From positions 1 to 21,948 of the IMG/VR virus record IMGVR_UViG_3300027816_000446: a DNA stretch of 21,948 nucleotides; one strand, written 5' to 3'. The notes below the pieces were generated by a model, which ran no database searches, had not been told where the DNA came from, and was given only the letters and a program-made list of their open reading frames with translations. The number at the start of each line of letters is the position of its first letter. The first letter of the stretch is position 1. Positions 1 to 8,675 of the stretch are shown here, piece by piece. Origin of the DNA: a virus. The position numbers and the translations under genes are program-made.

Positions 1-1
1 T

Positions 2-34
2 CAGATGTTTACATACTTAAACGACAAGTATTAA
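2..34 (+). CDS. 3' end of an upstream gene (partial)
   Basis: The frame beginning at base 2 is open from the window edge and stops at TAA 32-34, one base before the next ATG. The visible C-terminus is QMFTYLNDKY. Such close spacing is normal in this late region, so this is probably the tail of a real gene that starts outside the window. Ten residues are too few to assign a function. Confidence 0.45.
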   Translation, partial: QMFTYLNDKY

Positions 35-35
35 G

Positions 36-575
36 ATGGACGAAGAACAAATGGAATTGATGAGGGTGTTGTTATACAACGCCATAGTTACTGAACTCAG
101 AACACCATATAAACCACAAGGTTATAATGGTGAACCAAAGACTGGTTTCAATAGGAGGGGTTCAGTAGCAACAGGTCAGTTAATCAATGACTTAACAGTT
201 GAATGGGACGAAACCCCTGAGGGAAATTTCCAACTTGTTGTTTCATTTCCAACAATTCAACCAAGTTTTTTACCAAACATTATTGATGAAGGTAGAAGAC
301 CATCAACGAACTATCCCCCATTAGCGGCAATTGAAGCATGGGTTAGAGTTAAACCTGTATTTTTTAGAGACGCAAGAGGTAAGTTTACAAGAGGTACAGT
401 TAAACAAAGAGCATTCCTTGTAGCAAGGTCAATCAAGGAAAAAGGTTTCAAGGGAAGATTCTTCTTGGACAAAGCCGAAAATAAAGTGATAAATCAATTA
501 CAAAAAATGGGAGAAGAAGCAATGGCAAATTACTTCCAACAACTAATTGAAAATCAATTTGTAAATTTATTATAA
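36..575 (+). CDS. Putative tail-completion/neck protein (HK97 gp10-like)
   Basis: A 179-aa basic protein. The second half contains the segment YPPLAAIEAWVRVK, followed by AFLVARSIKEKGFKG and FLDKA. This pattern of a Pro-Leu helix, then an ARSI-x-x-KG segment, then FLDKA resembles HK97 gp10-like minor tail or tail-completion proteins, which sit at the head-tail or tail-terminator interface. No signal peptide or membrane segment is seen. The ATG lies two bases after an upstream stop, and the next gene starts five bases after this stop, so it is probably co-transcribed with the following tail genes. The family match is from remembered motif pattern only. A general neck protein is the main alternative. 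Confidence 0.55.
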   Translation: MDEEQMELMRVLLYNAIVTELRTPYKPQGYNGEPKTGFNRRGSVATGQLINDLTVEWDETPEGNFQLVVSFPTIQPSFLPNIIDEGRRPSTNYPPLAAIEAWVRVKPVFFRDARGKFTRGTVKQRAFLVARSIKEKGFKGRFFLDKAENKVINQLQKMGEEAMANYFQQLIENQFVNLL

Positions 576-579
576 TTAA

Positions 580-2844
580 ATGAGTGTAAGTATAATTAAA
601 AATCCTGCTAACTTCCAACCATCAAAATCAGATGCGTTGTATTTCACAGTTTCAGCAAGCACAGCAAATGAACCAAAGTTTAGATATGTCTATGAAATCT
701 ATGTAGAAGGTTATAAGGTATTTGAAGGTAAGTCTACCCCAAACCCTTATGGTCTTGGTATCATTGATGTATCAAGGGTATTAGATTCATACTTACAAAA
801 CTACCCTGTTGCTTATCACGATGAGACAGCAATATTCTTACATCAAACATCACCTTTTTCAAGAGCTTATGGTAATGAAGTTGTTGATTATTATATCCTT
901 GTTGGTGAGGAGTATGCAGATTCGTTTGTTGGAGCACTTACAGGATTTACAGGTATTGGAAACCAAGTAGGTTTTCCATCTGTTCCTTCATCTACTTACA
1001 AGGCATTTCTTGGAACGATGGGGGTTAATAGAAACGCAACACTAGCTGAGTGGGATACAGGTCAATTCACTTTATCAGGTAATCCACAACCAGCATTCCC
1101 ATATACCACAACAAATTTATTTTTAACAAACTCACCAAGGATTAGAGACATCAGTGTGGAGGAGTATTATACCCTATCATTTACCAATGCTCAACTTGGA
1201 GGTAGTTTTGTTTCAGAGCCTTATTATGTTGAATATAAATTCTATGATGTAAATGGATTTATAATTGATACAAAGAAGTATTCAAATATTGTTTCCAATG
1301 GTGGTGGTCCAATGACTTCATGTACCCAAGACTATCAAAACTATACCTTTACAGGTCTATCAGATTATAACATTTTAAATGTGGGGGCTGGTCCATTAAA
1401 CATCTACCAATTCCCTGGTCATACATCTTATTATACCGTTCAGTTGTTTGGTGGGGCTAGCACGACACCAGTGACGCCGACGCCCACCCCTAGCCAGACT
1501 CCAACCCTTAATTTAACACCAACCCCGAGTGTTACAACAACTCAGACGATGACTCCGACCCCAAGTAGCACTCCTCCTACTTGTTCTTGTGATAACTATA
1601 CAATTGAATCTACGGTTGGATTTACTCAACAAATATTCTACACAGATTGTAATGGTCTTTTCTTATCTTTTTATCTTGGACCTTATGATTTGATTTCAGA
1701 TTGTTTCTGTTATGTTGAACCAAGTCCTTATGTTATTATAACCAATTTGGGAGCTTGTGGGTCTCCACCAGTTACTCCAAGTATCACCCCATCACAAACA
1801 CCATCAGGTGCGGCAGGTGAGGTTTGCGTTTCAGGAACAACCATCAATGTAACAAACACAGGGTATATCAAATACACTGACTGCTCAGGTAATACTCAAT
1901 ATCAATTTATCAGTAGTCTTGGAATTTATACGATTACACCATGCCATTATTGTTCAACAATAAGTCCTGGTTTCCCTTATGCTGATGTTGCTAATTTCAA
2001 CAACAAAGTATGTGGATTTACATGTGCTACTCCTTCATTGACGCCGACGCCCACCCCTAGTGTGAGTTCATTAGCAAAACAAAATGTATTTGTTAGAGAT
2101 TGTTGTACAGGTCAACTTGAATATCAAGTTCAGGTTGCAGCTTCACTTGGTATTGGTAATACCGTTCTAATTGATGGGGAGTGTTATCAAATATATGCTC
2201 TTGGTGGAACAGGGTCTGTTGGAGATTATTCAACAGCTACCAACTACATCAATTGTAATGAGTGTGTGGCTGACTATCCTTGTCCTGTTGACCCACAAAA
2301 ACCAACACAACTCAAACCATCAGTTCAACCAGTAACGATTATACCAAGTGGTGGAACAGCTCCTTGTGTAAGTTATTCTGCTGTATCTGAAATGTTCCAA
2401 TTCAATGTGGTCCCTCCTTGTAATCAATTCTTCAACGAACAGATAATGTTTAAGAATAGATACGGAGCTTATGACTATTTCATGTTTGAAAAAGCAAAAG
2501 CTGAGGGTCTTGCAATCAATAGGGAAGTATATGGACAATGGAACATCAATTGGGGTTCACAAAATCCAATTAAGACAAATTATTCAAGAGGGACAACAGA
2601 CTTCAATACAGACATCACAGAAACCCATGTTGTGAACTCAGGTTTCATTTCACAACCAATGTTTGTGTGGTTGGAAGAATTGTATACAACAAATGACGCT
2701 TACCTTATCCAAACCGATGGAACACTATTCCCAATAAACATTGTTAACACGGAGTTTGTTAGAAAGACAAAAGGTAATAAGACTATGTTCAATATTGAAT
2801 TAACTTATACATTCTCCAATAACATCAAACTATTGAATAACTAA
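580..2844 (+). CDS. Large tail-associated protein with T/P-linked Cys modules inserted in its middle
   Basis: 754 aa. The N-terminal core (about residues 1-290, with YGLGIIDVSRVLDSYL) and C-terminal core (about 605-754, with NRYGAYDYFMFEK) look like ordinary soluble virion domains. Between them lie T/P-rich linkers at about 294-334, 393-411 and 484-498. They separate three Cys-containing modules: about 335-392 (YTDCNG), 412-483 (YTDCSGN) and 500-570 (VRDCCTG). YTDC-type modules of this kind recur in Bacteroidetes phage surface proteins. I infer a tail protein whose middle is exposed as a display or adhesion arm. It sits between a tail-completion candidate and a baseplate candidate, and its stop overlaps the next ATG by one base (TAATG). 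The exact function is not recognised. Confidence 0.6.
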   Translation: MSVSIIKNPANFQPSKSDALYFTVSASTANEPKFRYVYEIYVEGYKVFEGKSTPNPYGLGIIDVSRVLDSYLQNYPVAYHDETAIFLHQTSPFSRAYGNEVVDYYILVGEEYADSFVGALTGFTGIGNQVGFPSVPSSTYKAFLGTMGVNRNATLAEWDTGQFTLSGNPQPAFPYTTTNLFLTNSPRIRDISVEEYYTLSFTNAQLGGSFVSEPYYVEYKFYDVNGFIIDTKKYSNIVSNGGGPMTSCTQDYQNYTFTGLSDYNILNVGAGPLNIYQFPGHTSYYTVQLFGGASTTPVTPTPTPSQTPTLNLTPTPSVTTTQTMTPTPSSTPPTCSCDNYTIESTVGFTQQIFYTDCNGLFLSFYLGPYDLISDCFCYVEPSPYVIITNLGACGSPPVTPSITPSQTPSGAAGEVCVSGTTINVTNTGYIKYTDCSGNTQYQFISSLGIYTITPCHYCSTISPGFPYADVANFNNKVCGFTCATPSLTPTPTPSVSSLAKQNVFVRDCCTGQLEYQVQVAASLGIGNTVLIDGECYQIYALGGTGSVGDYSTATNYINCNECVADYPCPVDPQKPTQLKPSVQPVTIIPSGGTAPCVSYSAVSEMFQFNVVPPCNQFFNEQIMFKNRYGAYDYFMFEKAKAEGLAINREVYGQWNINWGSQNPIKTNYSRGTTDFNTDITETHVVNSGFISQPMFVWLEELYTTNDAYLIQTDGTLFPINIVNTEFVRKTKGNKTMFNIELTYTFSNNIKLLNN
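1459..1581 (+). repeat. T/P-rich linker coding tract (linker 1 of gene 580-2844)
   Basis: This tract encodes about 41 residues, almost all Thr, Pro, Ser, Gln and Val. It uses ACG, CCG, CCC and AGC codons much more than the flanking A/T-ending codons. A 22-nt stretch at 1472-1493 is repeated exactly at 2039-2060 inside linker 3 of the same gene. It acts as a flexible or extended spacer between the N-terminal core and the first Cys module. Confidence 0.8.
2029..2070 (+). repeat. T/P-rich linker coding tract (linker 3) with exact 22-nt repeat
   Basis: A short tract encoding TPSLTPTPTPSV. Bases 2039-2060 are identical to 1472-1493. It separates the second and third Cys modules. The exact identity in a gene whose other linkers are codon-scrambled suggests a recent copy or recombination event between linkers. 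Confidence 0.7.
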
Positions 2845-5411
2845 TGGATACAACCTTACTTGTACTTGGGGACAACAACCAATGGACTGAGCTTGACTTA
2901 TTTGAAGACCTACCAATAAATGTAATAATTCAGGAGACTGATATTACAGATATTGAATCAAGACGCTCACCCTATTCCAAGACATTTCAAATTCCTGGTA
3001 CAAAGAATAACAATGATTTCTTTGAACATTTCTATGAGGTTAATGCAATTGGTTATGACCCTTTAACAAGAAGACCTTGTGTTGTTCAATACAGGGGAAC
3101 AGATATCTTCAAGGGTTTCCTTAGACTTAACTCTGTTGAAAGAACAAAAGACCTTATTCAATATGAGGTATATATCCTATCAGAAATAACAGATTTCAGT
3201 TCATTGGTTCAAGATAAAAACCTTAAAGAGTTATCTTGGTTGGAATATAACCATATTCAAAACTATGATACTGTAACTCAATCTTGGTCAGCAGATAGTG
3301 GTGATGTTAATGGTCTATTTGGTGGTAGTGTTATCTATCCTATGATACATTATGGGTATGACTATCAACCAGCAAGTGCGACAACCCCCACCTTTAAGTT
3401 TGCGGTAAATGACCCAAAGGGAATCTACCTATCAGGTAATTCAATGCCACCAACTTATTTCAAACCAGCAATGAGGGTTAAGACCATCATTGAAAAAATC
3501 TTTGCTTCAAGTGGTTATGAAATTGAATCAAACTTTTTTGAGTCAGAATATTTTAGAGGTATCTACATTGACCTTGCAGCAAATGGTAAGCTTGGGGTAG
3601 AGACAGCATCAGCCAGAACAAACCAAAACATTTTTAGAGTATATGGAAATCCCTTACCATTAGCACAGGAGTTTTCTTATGCTAATGGTACAATCCAACA
3701 AATTAAGATGGGTAGAATATCATCAACAGATGGTTATGACCCCTCGTTTAATTTTAACGAAACATATTCTGCATATCAGATACCCTACTCAGGTCAGTAT
3801 TCCTTTGAATTTAAGGGAAAGGTGAACCAAAGATACTCTAATAACTATGTGTCCACATATTATGGTATTTCAATATACAAAGCTTCAAGACCCCAAGACT
3901 TAACCGACCCTAATAAAAGGGTTGCCGTTACGGGAACAACAGATGGTCTTGTTGCATTTAACTATCTAAATGCTAATAACCAAAGAATATTCTTGAACAA
4001 CTGCCAGTTAAACGCTGGTGATTGGGTGGGGTTATTCATTAGATTTAACACAAGTAGTTCATCAAATAGAAATGCGGGGTTATGGGTTGGTCCAACTGAT
4101 TGGATTGGAACGGGAGCAAGATGGGAGTTATATAATTCACCAACATTTGTTGCAAATAACATTGTGGATATGAAGCTTCAATTCCCTGAAATAAGTTGTT
4201 TGGACTTTGTTAAAGCAATTGTTAAGATGTTTAACATGGTAGTGGTTCAGACCAATGAAACCAAGAAGATTAGAATGGAGCCACTCAATTGGTATTTTGC
4301 TCAAAACTTTGCCAAGACGGTTGATTGGTCCCAATGGTTTGATGAAAACTCACCATATAGAATTGAACCTGTTAACTTCCAATTACAAAAAGAATATAAC
4401 TTCAAGTATCTATCAGCAGAAGATGAACACCTTGGAAAGTTATATGAAGATGAATATGAATTACCTTTTGGAACAAAGAGGTTTGTGGCAACAAGTGATA
4501 TCCTAACAGGAACGGTTGACTTTGAGTTTCCATTTAGACCCTTCCCTTCTGATGTGATGACTGGTTCAACCAATCTTATCATTCCAATGGTTTATAAGTA
4601 CGATGTTGCAACGGGTAAAGAAATACCTTACTCAAATAAAAACCATATATTCTTTTGGTGTGGAAATAGATACTTCTATTCTGATGAGCAGAAGACACAA
4701 AAACTAACTTGGTGGATAACATCGGGAGGAACACCAGTTCAATGGAATACCTATCCATGTGTGAACCATCTATCATCATTAGACAAACAAGATGCTGAGT
4801 TGGTATCAGACTTAAACTTTGATAAGACAACAGATTTCTATGATGAAGAAAATTCTGTTGTTCAACAATATACAGCAAACAATGTGTATCAGTTATGGTA
4901 TGGGGATTACTTCAATAATCTATATTCACCTGAAACAAGAAGGGTAAGTGGTAGATTTCTTTTTGAACCAATCTTTATATCACAGATTAACTTAACAGAT
5001 AAGGTGTGGTTAAAGGATTCCCTTTTCCAAATTGAAAAGATAAATGAAGCTGACCTTGTGAATTGGAAACTAACAGATGTATCTTTAATCAAACTTGTAA
5101 CACCTTATAATAAGTTTACCCCACCAGCACCTGATTATTCTGTATCACCCAACGAAGCTTATCCTCCATCGGGAGCAACATTTGCAATCACAGGATTTGT
5201 TTCAACACAACAATCAGATGTTTGTAATAACACAGCACCAATAACCAATGTGTGGGCTTCACAAAACCCCGTAGTTGAAGGAACATACTTATACTACAAC
5301 TCATTAGCCACAAGTGCATTTACCACTGGTACCTTCTTTAAACAGACCACTGGTTCAACGACTTATGTTGCGATAAACAACTTGGGACTAGCAACGGAAA
5401 ACCAATGCTAA
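2844..5411 (+). CDS. Putative baseplate/tail-tip structural protein
   Basis: 855 aa. The N-terminus reads DLPINVIIQETDITDIESR followed by SPYSKTFQIPGTKNN. This pattern (a strand, DI-x-x-IE-x-R, then S-K-T-x-x-IPGT-x-NN) is familiar from large tail proteins of Bacteroidetes phages, and their exact role is not established. The central region is Tyr/Phe/Asn-rich, probably beta, and has no membrane segment. The last 65 residues (WASQNPVVEGTYLYYNSL ... NQC) look like a small Cys-ended display module attached to the core. The gene overlaps its upstream neighbour by one base and lies before the tape measure, which fits a tail-tip or baseplate component. A distal tail or fibre-attachment protein is equally possible. 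Confidence 0.55.
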   Translation: MDTTLLVLGDNNQWTELDLFEDLPINVIIQETDITDIESRRSPYSKTFQIPGTKNNNDFFEHFYEVNAIGYDPLTRRPCVVQYRGTDIFKGFLRLNSVERTKDLIQYEVYILSEITDFSSLVQDKNLKELSWLEYNHIQNYDTVTQSWSADSGDVNGLFGGSVIYPMIHYGYDYQPASATTPTFKFAVNDPKGIYLSGNSMPPTYFKPAMRVKTIIEKIFASSGYEIESNFFESEYFRGIYIDLAANGKLGVETASARTNQNIFRVYGNPLPLAQEFSYANGTIQQIKMGRISSTDGYDPSFNFNETYSAYQIPYSGQYSFEFKGKVNQRYSNNYVSTYYGISIYKASRPQDLTDPNKRVAVTGTTDGLVAFNYLNANNQRIFLNNCQLNAGDWVGLFIRFNTSSSSNRNAGLWVGPTDWIGTGARWELYNSPTFVANNIVDMKLQFPEISCLDFVKAIVKMFNMVVVQTNETKKIRMEPLNWYFAQNFAKTVDWSQWFDENSPYRIEPVNFQLQKEYNFKYLSAEDEHLGKLYEDEYELPFGTKRFVATSDILTGTVDFEFPFRPFPSDVMTGSTNLIIPMVYKYDVATGKEIPYSNKNHIFFWCGNRYFYSDEQKTQKLTWWITSGGTPVQWNTYPCVNHLSSLDKQDAELVSDLNFDKTTDFYDEENSVVQQYTANNVYQLWYGDYFNNLYSPETRRVSGRFLFEPIFISQINLTDKVWLKDSLFQIEKINEADLVNWKLTDVSLIKLVTPYNKFTPPAPDYSVSPNEAYPPSGATFAITGFVSTQQSDVCNNTAPITNVWASQNPVVEGTYLYYNSLATSAFTTGTFFKQTTGSTTYVAINNLGLATENQC

Positions 5412-5438
5412 TAACCCTGTTATTCACTATTTATTGAT

Positions 5439-8400
5439 ATGGCTAAAAATATTGCATTAACGCTCACCATCGGTGGTGTTAAACAAAACATCACAAACAT
5501 CAAGGAGCTTGAAACTGCCATCAAGGGTGCAGAAGAACAACTCAAAGGTTTAACCATTGGGTCAGAAGGTTTTAAGAAGTTATCCTCAGATGTTAAAAAT
5601 GCAAAAGGTGTTCTTGAAGATTTCAATGAATCGGTAAAGGGACAGGAGTTGGAAAAAAGAGTTGGAGCCTTTGCCAAAGTTGGGGAAGGTATCACAGCAT
5701 CTTTTGCGGGTGCCCAAGCAGCCATAAGTTTATTTGGAACGGAGAGTGAAGCGGTCGCAGAAGCAGCAGCCAAAGCCCAATCATTATTAACCATCGCACT
5801 TGCTGCCAGGTCGGCAGCCGAAGGTGTTGTTGCCGTTAGAACGGTTGCAGCCAACATCGCAACATACGCCTCGGCTGCGGCAGCAAACGCTGCGACAACA
5901 GCCACAAGGGTATTATGGGCAACCCTCGCAGCTAACCCACTTGGAGCAATCCTTGCTGTGGTTGGTTTGTTGGTAGCGGCATATGTTACCCTAACAGGTT
6001 CAACAAAGGAACAAGTTAATGTTCAGAACGAACTAAACAAGGCAACCTCAGATGAAGCTCGGGGTCTTCAAAACTCACTTGTTATTTTAACAGAGTTCAA
6101 CGGACAAAGAGATTTACAAAACAAGGAAATACAAAAACTTGTTAAACAATATCCTGGTTTTAATGCCTTCATTGATAAAGAAAACAAACTTAACCAACAA
6201 GGTGTAAAGTTTATTCAATTGAAAATCAAACAATACGAACTTGAAGCTCAGGCTAAATTGATTACTCAAAAGATTGCGGAAAACTCAATCAAAATCTTGG
6301 AGATTGAATCCCAAAGTATCTTTGATAATGTTTCATTTTGGGAGAGTGCTTGGAATACTATAAAGTCAGGGGGACAAATAACTTCATCAGTATTGGCTGA
6401 TGCACAAACTGGTCTTGCAAACCAAAGAAAAAAAATTCAAGAAGTAACAGCAGAAAACGAGAGATGGAGAAAATCCCTAAGTGATGTATATGTTCAAACA
6501 GATGATGTATTAAAACAACTTAAACCATTTGAAGAACAACTTAACACTCAGGTTAAACTTGAAAAGGACCTTAACACTCAAAAGGAAAATTCAAAGAAAA
6601 ACCAAGAGGAATTAGCCGCAGCTTACAAAAAGGGATTGACTTCAACGATTGATTTGGCAGGTGCTGTTAAGGAGCTTGACGACTCACTTAAAAAATATAA
6701 TCAAACAATTGAAAGGGTTTCAAAGATTGAATATGACGCACCAGTTGTAGAACAATTGAAAAATATTCAGGAAAACACAAAAAGAGCCGCTGAGGTTTTG
6801 GTTGATGATGTAACAAAAATCAATAATGCGTTCAATGGTATAGGTGTTGGTCCAAATGGTTTACCAAAAGATGAGTTATTAAAAGTATTCAAAGACATTA
6901 GAAGTGAACTTGAAAATTCATTTATTGCATTATTTAATAATGGTAAGGGACTTGACTTCACTGGTATAAGAAAGAAATTTATTGAAGGTGGAAAACAACT
7001 TACACAAGACCAAAAAAATATCTTATCTGACCTTGTAAGTTCATACGAAGATGTATTTAGGTTCCTTAACGACAATCAACTCTATGGGTTGGGTGTACAA
7101 CTACAAAACATTTCAGTTGCATGGAATGATTTCAGAGGTGAAATTAACGAAACTGAAAGTGGTGGTAAAGCATTACTCAATATCCTTGGGGAAATTTCTG
7201 CTGCAAATAGAAAATTTGTTAATGAGTTTACAGGTAAAGACCTTGAAATTGCCCCTATTCAATTTGACCCAACGAAGGTTCAAAAAAATGCAACTGAGTT
7301 TATTAAACTACTTGAAACAAATATCTATCCAACGATAGCTACAAGACTGATTGCTGCTCAGGTAGACATTGAAAGAAAGGTTGTTGCAACGACAACTGGT
7401 ACGGTTAAAGCAGAAGCAGAAGGTAGATTAAAAGCTCTTGCAGACCAATTTGAAGCATTTATCAAGACAGGTAAAATTGTTGGTAATAACACAAAGATTA
7501 CAGCAGAAGCTGTTGATGCTAATGTTCAAAAGATAATCGGAACATTCTTGGGAATGGCAGACGCAATTACAGTTGCTGAACAAAAAATTATTCTCACTAA
7601 CATTGAGGTTAATAAGTTAACCAAAAATCTTCAAGATAATCCTGCTCTTTTATCCAAAGCAATTGGTGGTCTTGTAACTGAAAACATTGATGCATTAAGT
7701 AGACTTATCTTGGGTGCAAGAACAGAAGAGGAAAAACTTGAAGAGCAATTTACCAAGAAGTATAAAGAGAATGAGCAAGAAAGAATTGACTTTAAAAAAC
7801 TTCTTGAAAAACAAGGTCTTGATTTATCAAAAGCTACTTACGATGACCTTCTAAAAGCTTATATTGCTTATAAGAAGAAGGAAGTTGCTGCTGATAAAGA
7901 TGCTGAAAAAGAAAAACAAAAAGGTAGACAAGAGACCTATAACAATATATTAAAGGGTATTGAATTATTTTCACAAACCCTTAATCAGATATCCGCTTTA
8001 ACTCAGGAAAGAATTAGAACAGATTTGAAATCACTTGAAATTGCAGAAAAGAAAACACTTGAAAAAGTGGTAGGTGAAAGTGAGTCAGCAGCGGCTAAAA
8101 GAATTGAAATTCAAGAGGAGTATGCTGCAAAGAGAAAAGAATTGGAAAAGAAAGGTGCTGTTCAAGCCCTTCAATTTTCACTTGTTCAAACAATAGCAAA
8201 CGGAGCCCAAGCATTTGTTAAAGCCTTGGCTGAACTTGGACCTGTTCTTGGTCCAATCATGGCAGGGGTAAATGCGGCTCTGACTTTGGCACAAGTAGTT
8301 ATTATTCAAGACCAAATATCCAACGCTCAGGCAATGAGAAAGGGTGGTATATTGAAAGCTCAGGGTGGTATGATACTAAGGGGACCATCACACGAGAATG

Positions 8401-8672
8401 GTGGAATACCTTTGGCTCAAATGGGAGTGGTTGCCGAGGGTAATGAAGCAATTATAAACAGACAATCAACAATGAATTTCCAAGGCTTGTTAAGTTCAAT
8501 TAACCAAGCTGGTGGAGGTCGTCCATTGGTGATGAACAATTTTGATGATTCAAGGATTGTTGAAGCGTTAGCTAAACAACAACAAAAACCTATTAGAGCT
8601 TATGTTCTTGAATCAGATATAACAAACGAACAATTGATATCCAAGAGATTGGATTCGTTGTCTAAATTTTAA
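5439..8672 (+). CDS. Tail tape measure protein
   Basis: 1077 aa. It is mostly predicted helix, rich in Lys, Glu, Gln and Ala. An Ala-rich region leads to a hydrophobic segment at about residues 157-187 (TLAANPLGAILAVVGLLVAAY). A second hydrophobic stretch lies at about 915-955 (LGPVLGPIMAGVNAALTLAQ). The C-terminus has the Gly-rich tail typical of tape measures (RKGGILKAQGGMILRGP, then VAEGNEAIINRQS). Tape measures set tail length and are injected at infection. At the usual 1.5 Å per residue this one would imply a tail of roughly 160 nm. The start follows a 27-base A/T-rich gap, and the next gene begins three bases after the stop. Confidence 0.9.
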   Translation: MAKNIALTLTIGGVKQNITNIKELETAIKGAEEQLKGLTIGSEGFKKLSSDVKNAKGVLEDFNESVKGQELEKRVGAFAKVGEGITASFAGAQAAISLFGTESEAVAEAAAKAQSLLTIALAARSAAEGVVAVRTVAANIATYASAAAANAATTATRVLWATLAANPLGAILAVVGLLVAAYVTLTGSTKEQVNVQNELNKATSDEARGLQNSLVILTEFNGQRDLQNKEIQKLVKQYPGFNAFIDKENKLNQQGVKFIQLKIKQYELEAQAKLITQKIAENSIKILEIESQSIFDNVSFWESAWNTIKSGGQITSSVLADAQTGLANQRKKIQEVTAENERWRKSLSDVYVQTDDVLKQLKPFEEQLNTQVKLEKDLNTQKENSKKNQEELAAAYKKGLTSTIDLAGAVKELDDSLKKYNQTIERVSKIEYDAPVVEQLKNIQENTKRAAEVLVDDVTKINNAFNGIGVGPNGLPKDELLKVFKDIRSELENSFIALFNNGKGLDFTGIRKKFIEGGKQLTQDQKNILSDLVSSYEDVFRFLNDNQLYGLGVQLQNISVAWNDFRGEINETESGGKALLNILGEISAANRKFVNEFTGKDLEIAPIQFDPTKVQKNATEFIKLLETNIYPTIATRLIAAQVDIERKVVATTTGTVKAEAEGRLKALADQFEAFIKTGKIVGNNTKITAEAVDANVQKIIGTFLGMADAITVAEQKIILTNIEVNKLTKNLQDNPALLSKAIGGLVTENIDALSRLILGARTEEEKLEEQFTKKYKENEQERIDFKKLLEKQGLDLSKATYDDLLKAYIAYKKKEVAADKDAEKEKQKGRQETYNNILKGIELFSQTLNQISALTQERIRTDLKSLEIAEKKTLEKVVGESESAAAKRIEIQEEYAAKRKELEKKGAVQALQFSLVQTIANGAQAFVKALAELGPVLGPIMAGVNAALTLAQVVIIQDQISNAQAMRKGGILKAQGGMILRGPSHENGGIPLAQMGVVAEGNEAIINRQSTMNFQGLLSSINQAGGGRPLVMNNFDDSRIVEALAKQQQKPIRAYVLESDITNEQLISKRLDSLSKF

Positions 8673-8675
8673 TCT

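Noticed and set aside
5420-5905. 161-aa minus-strand open frame opposite the tape measure start
   Set aside because: It is an Ala/Ser-rich shadow of the Ala-rich tape measure region and lies wholly inside a well-supported gene.
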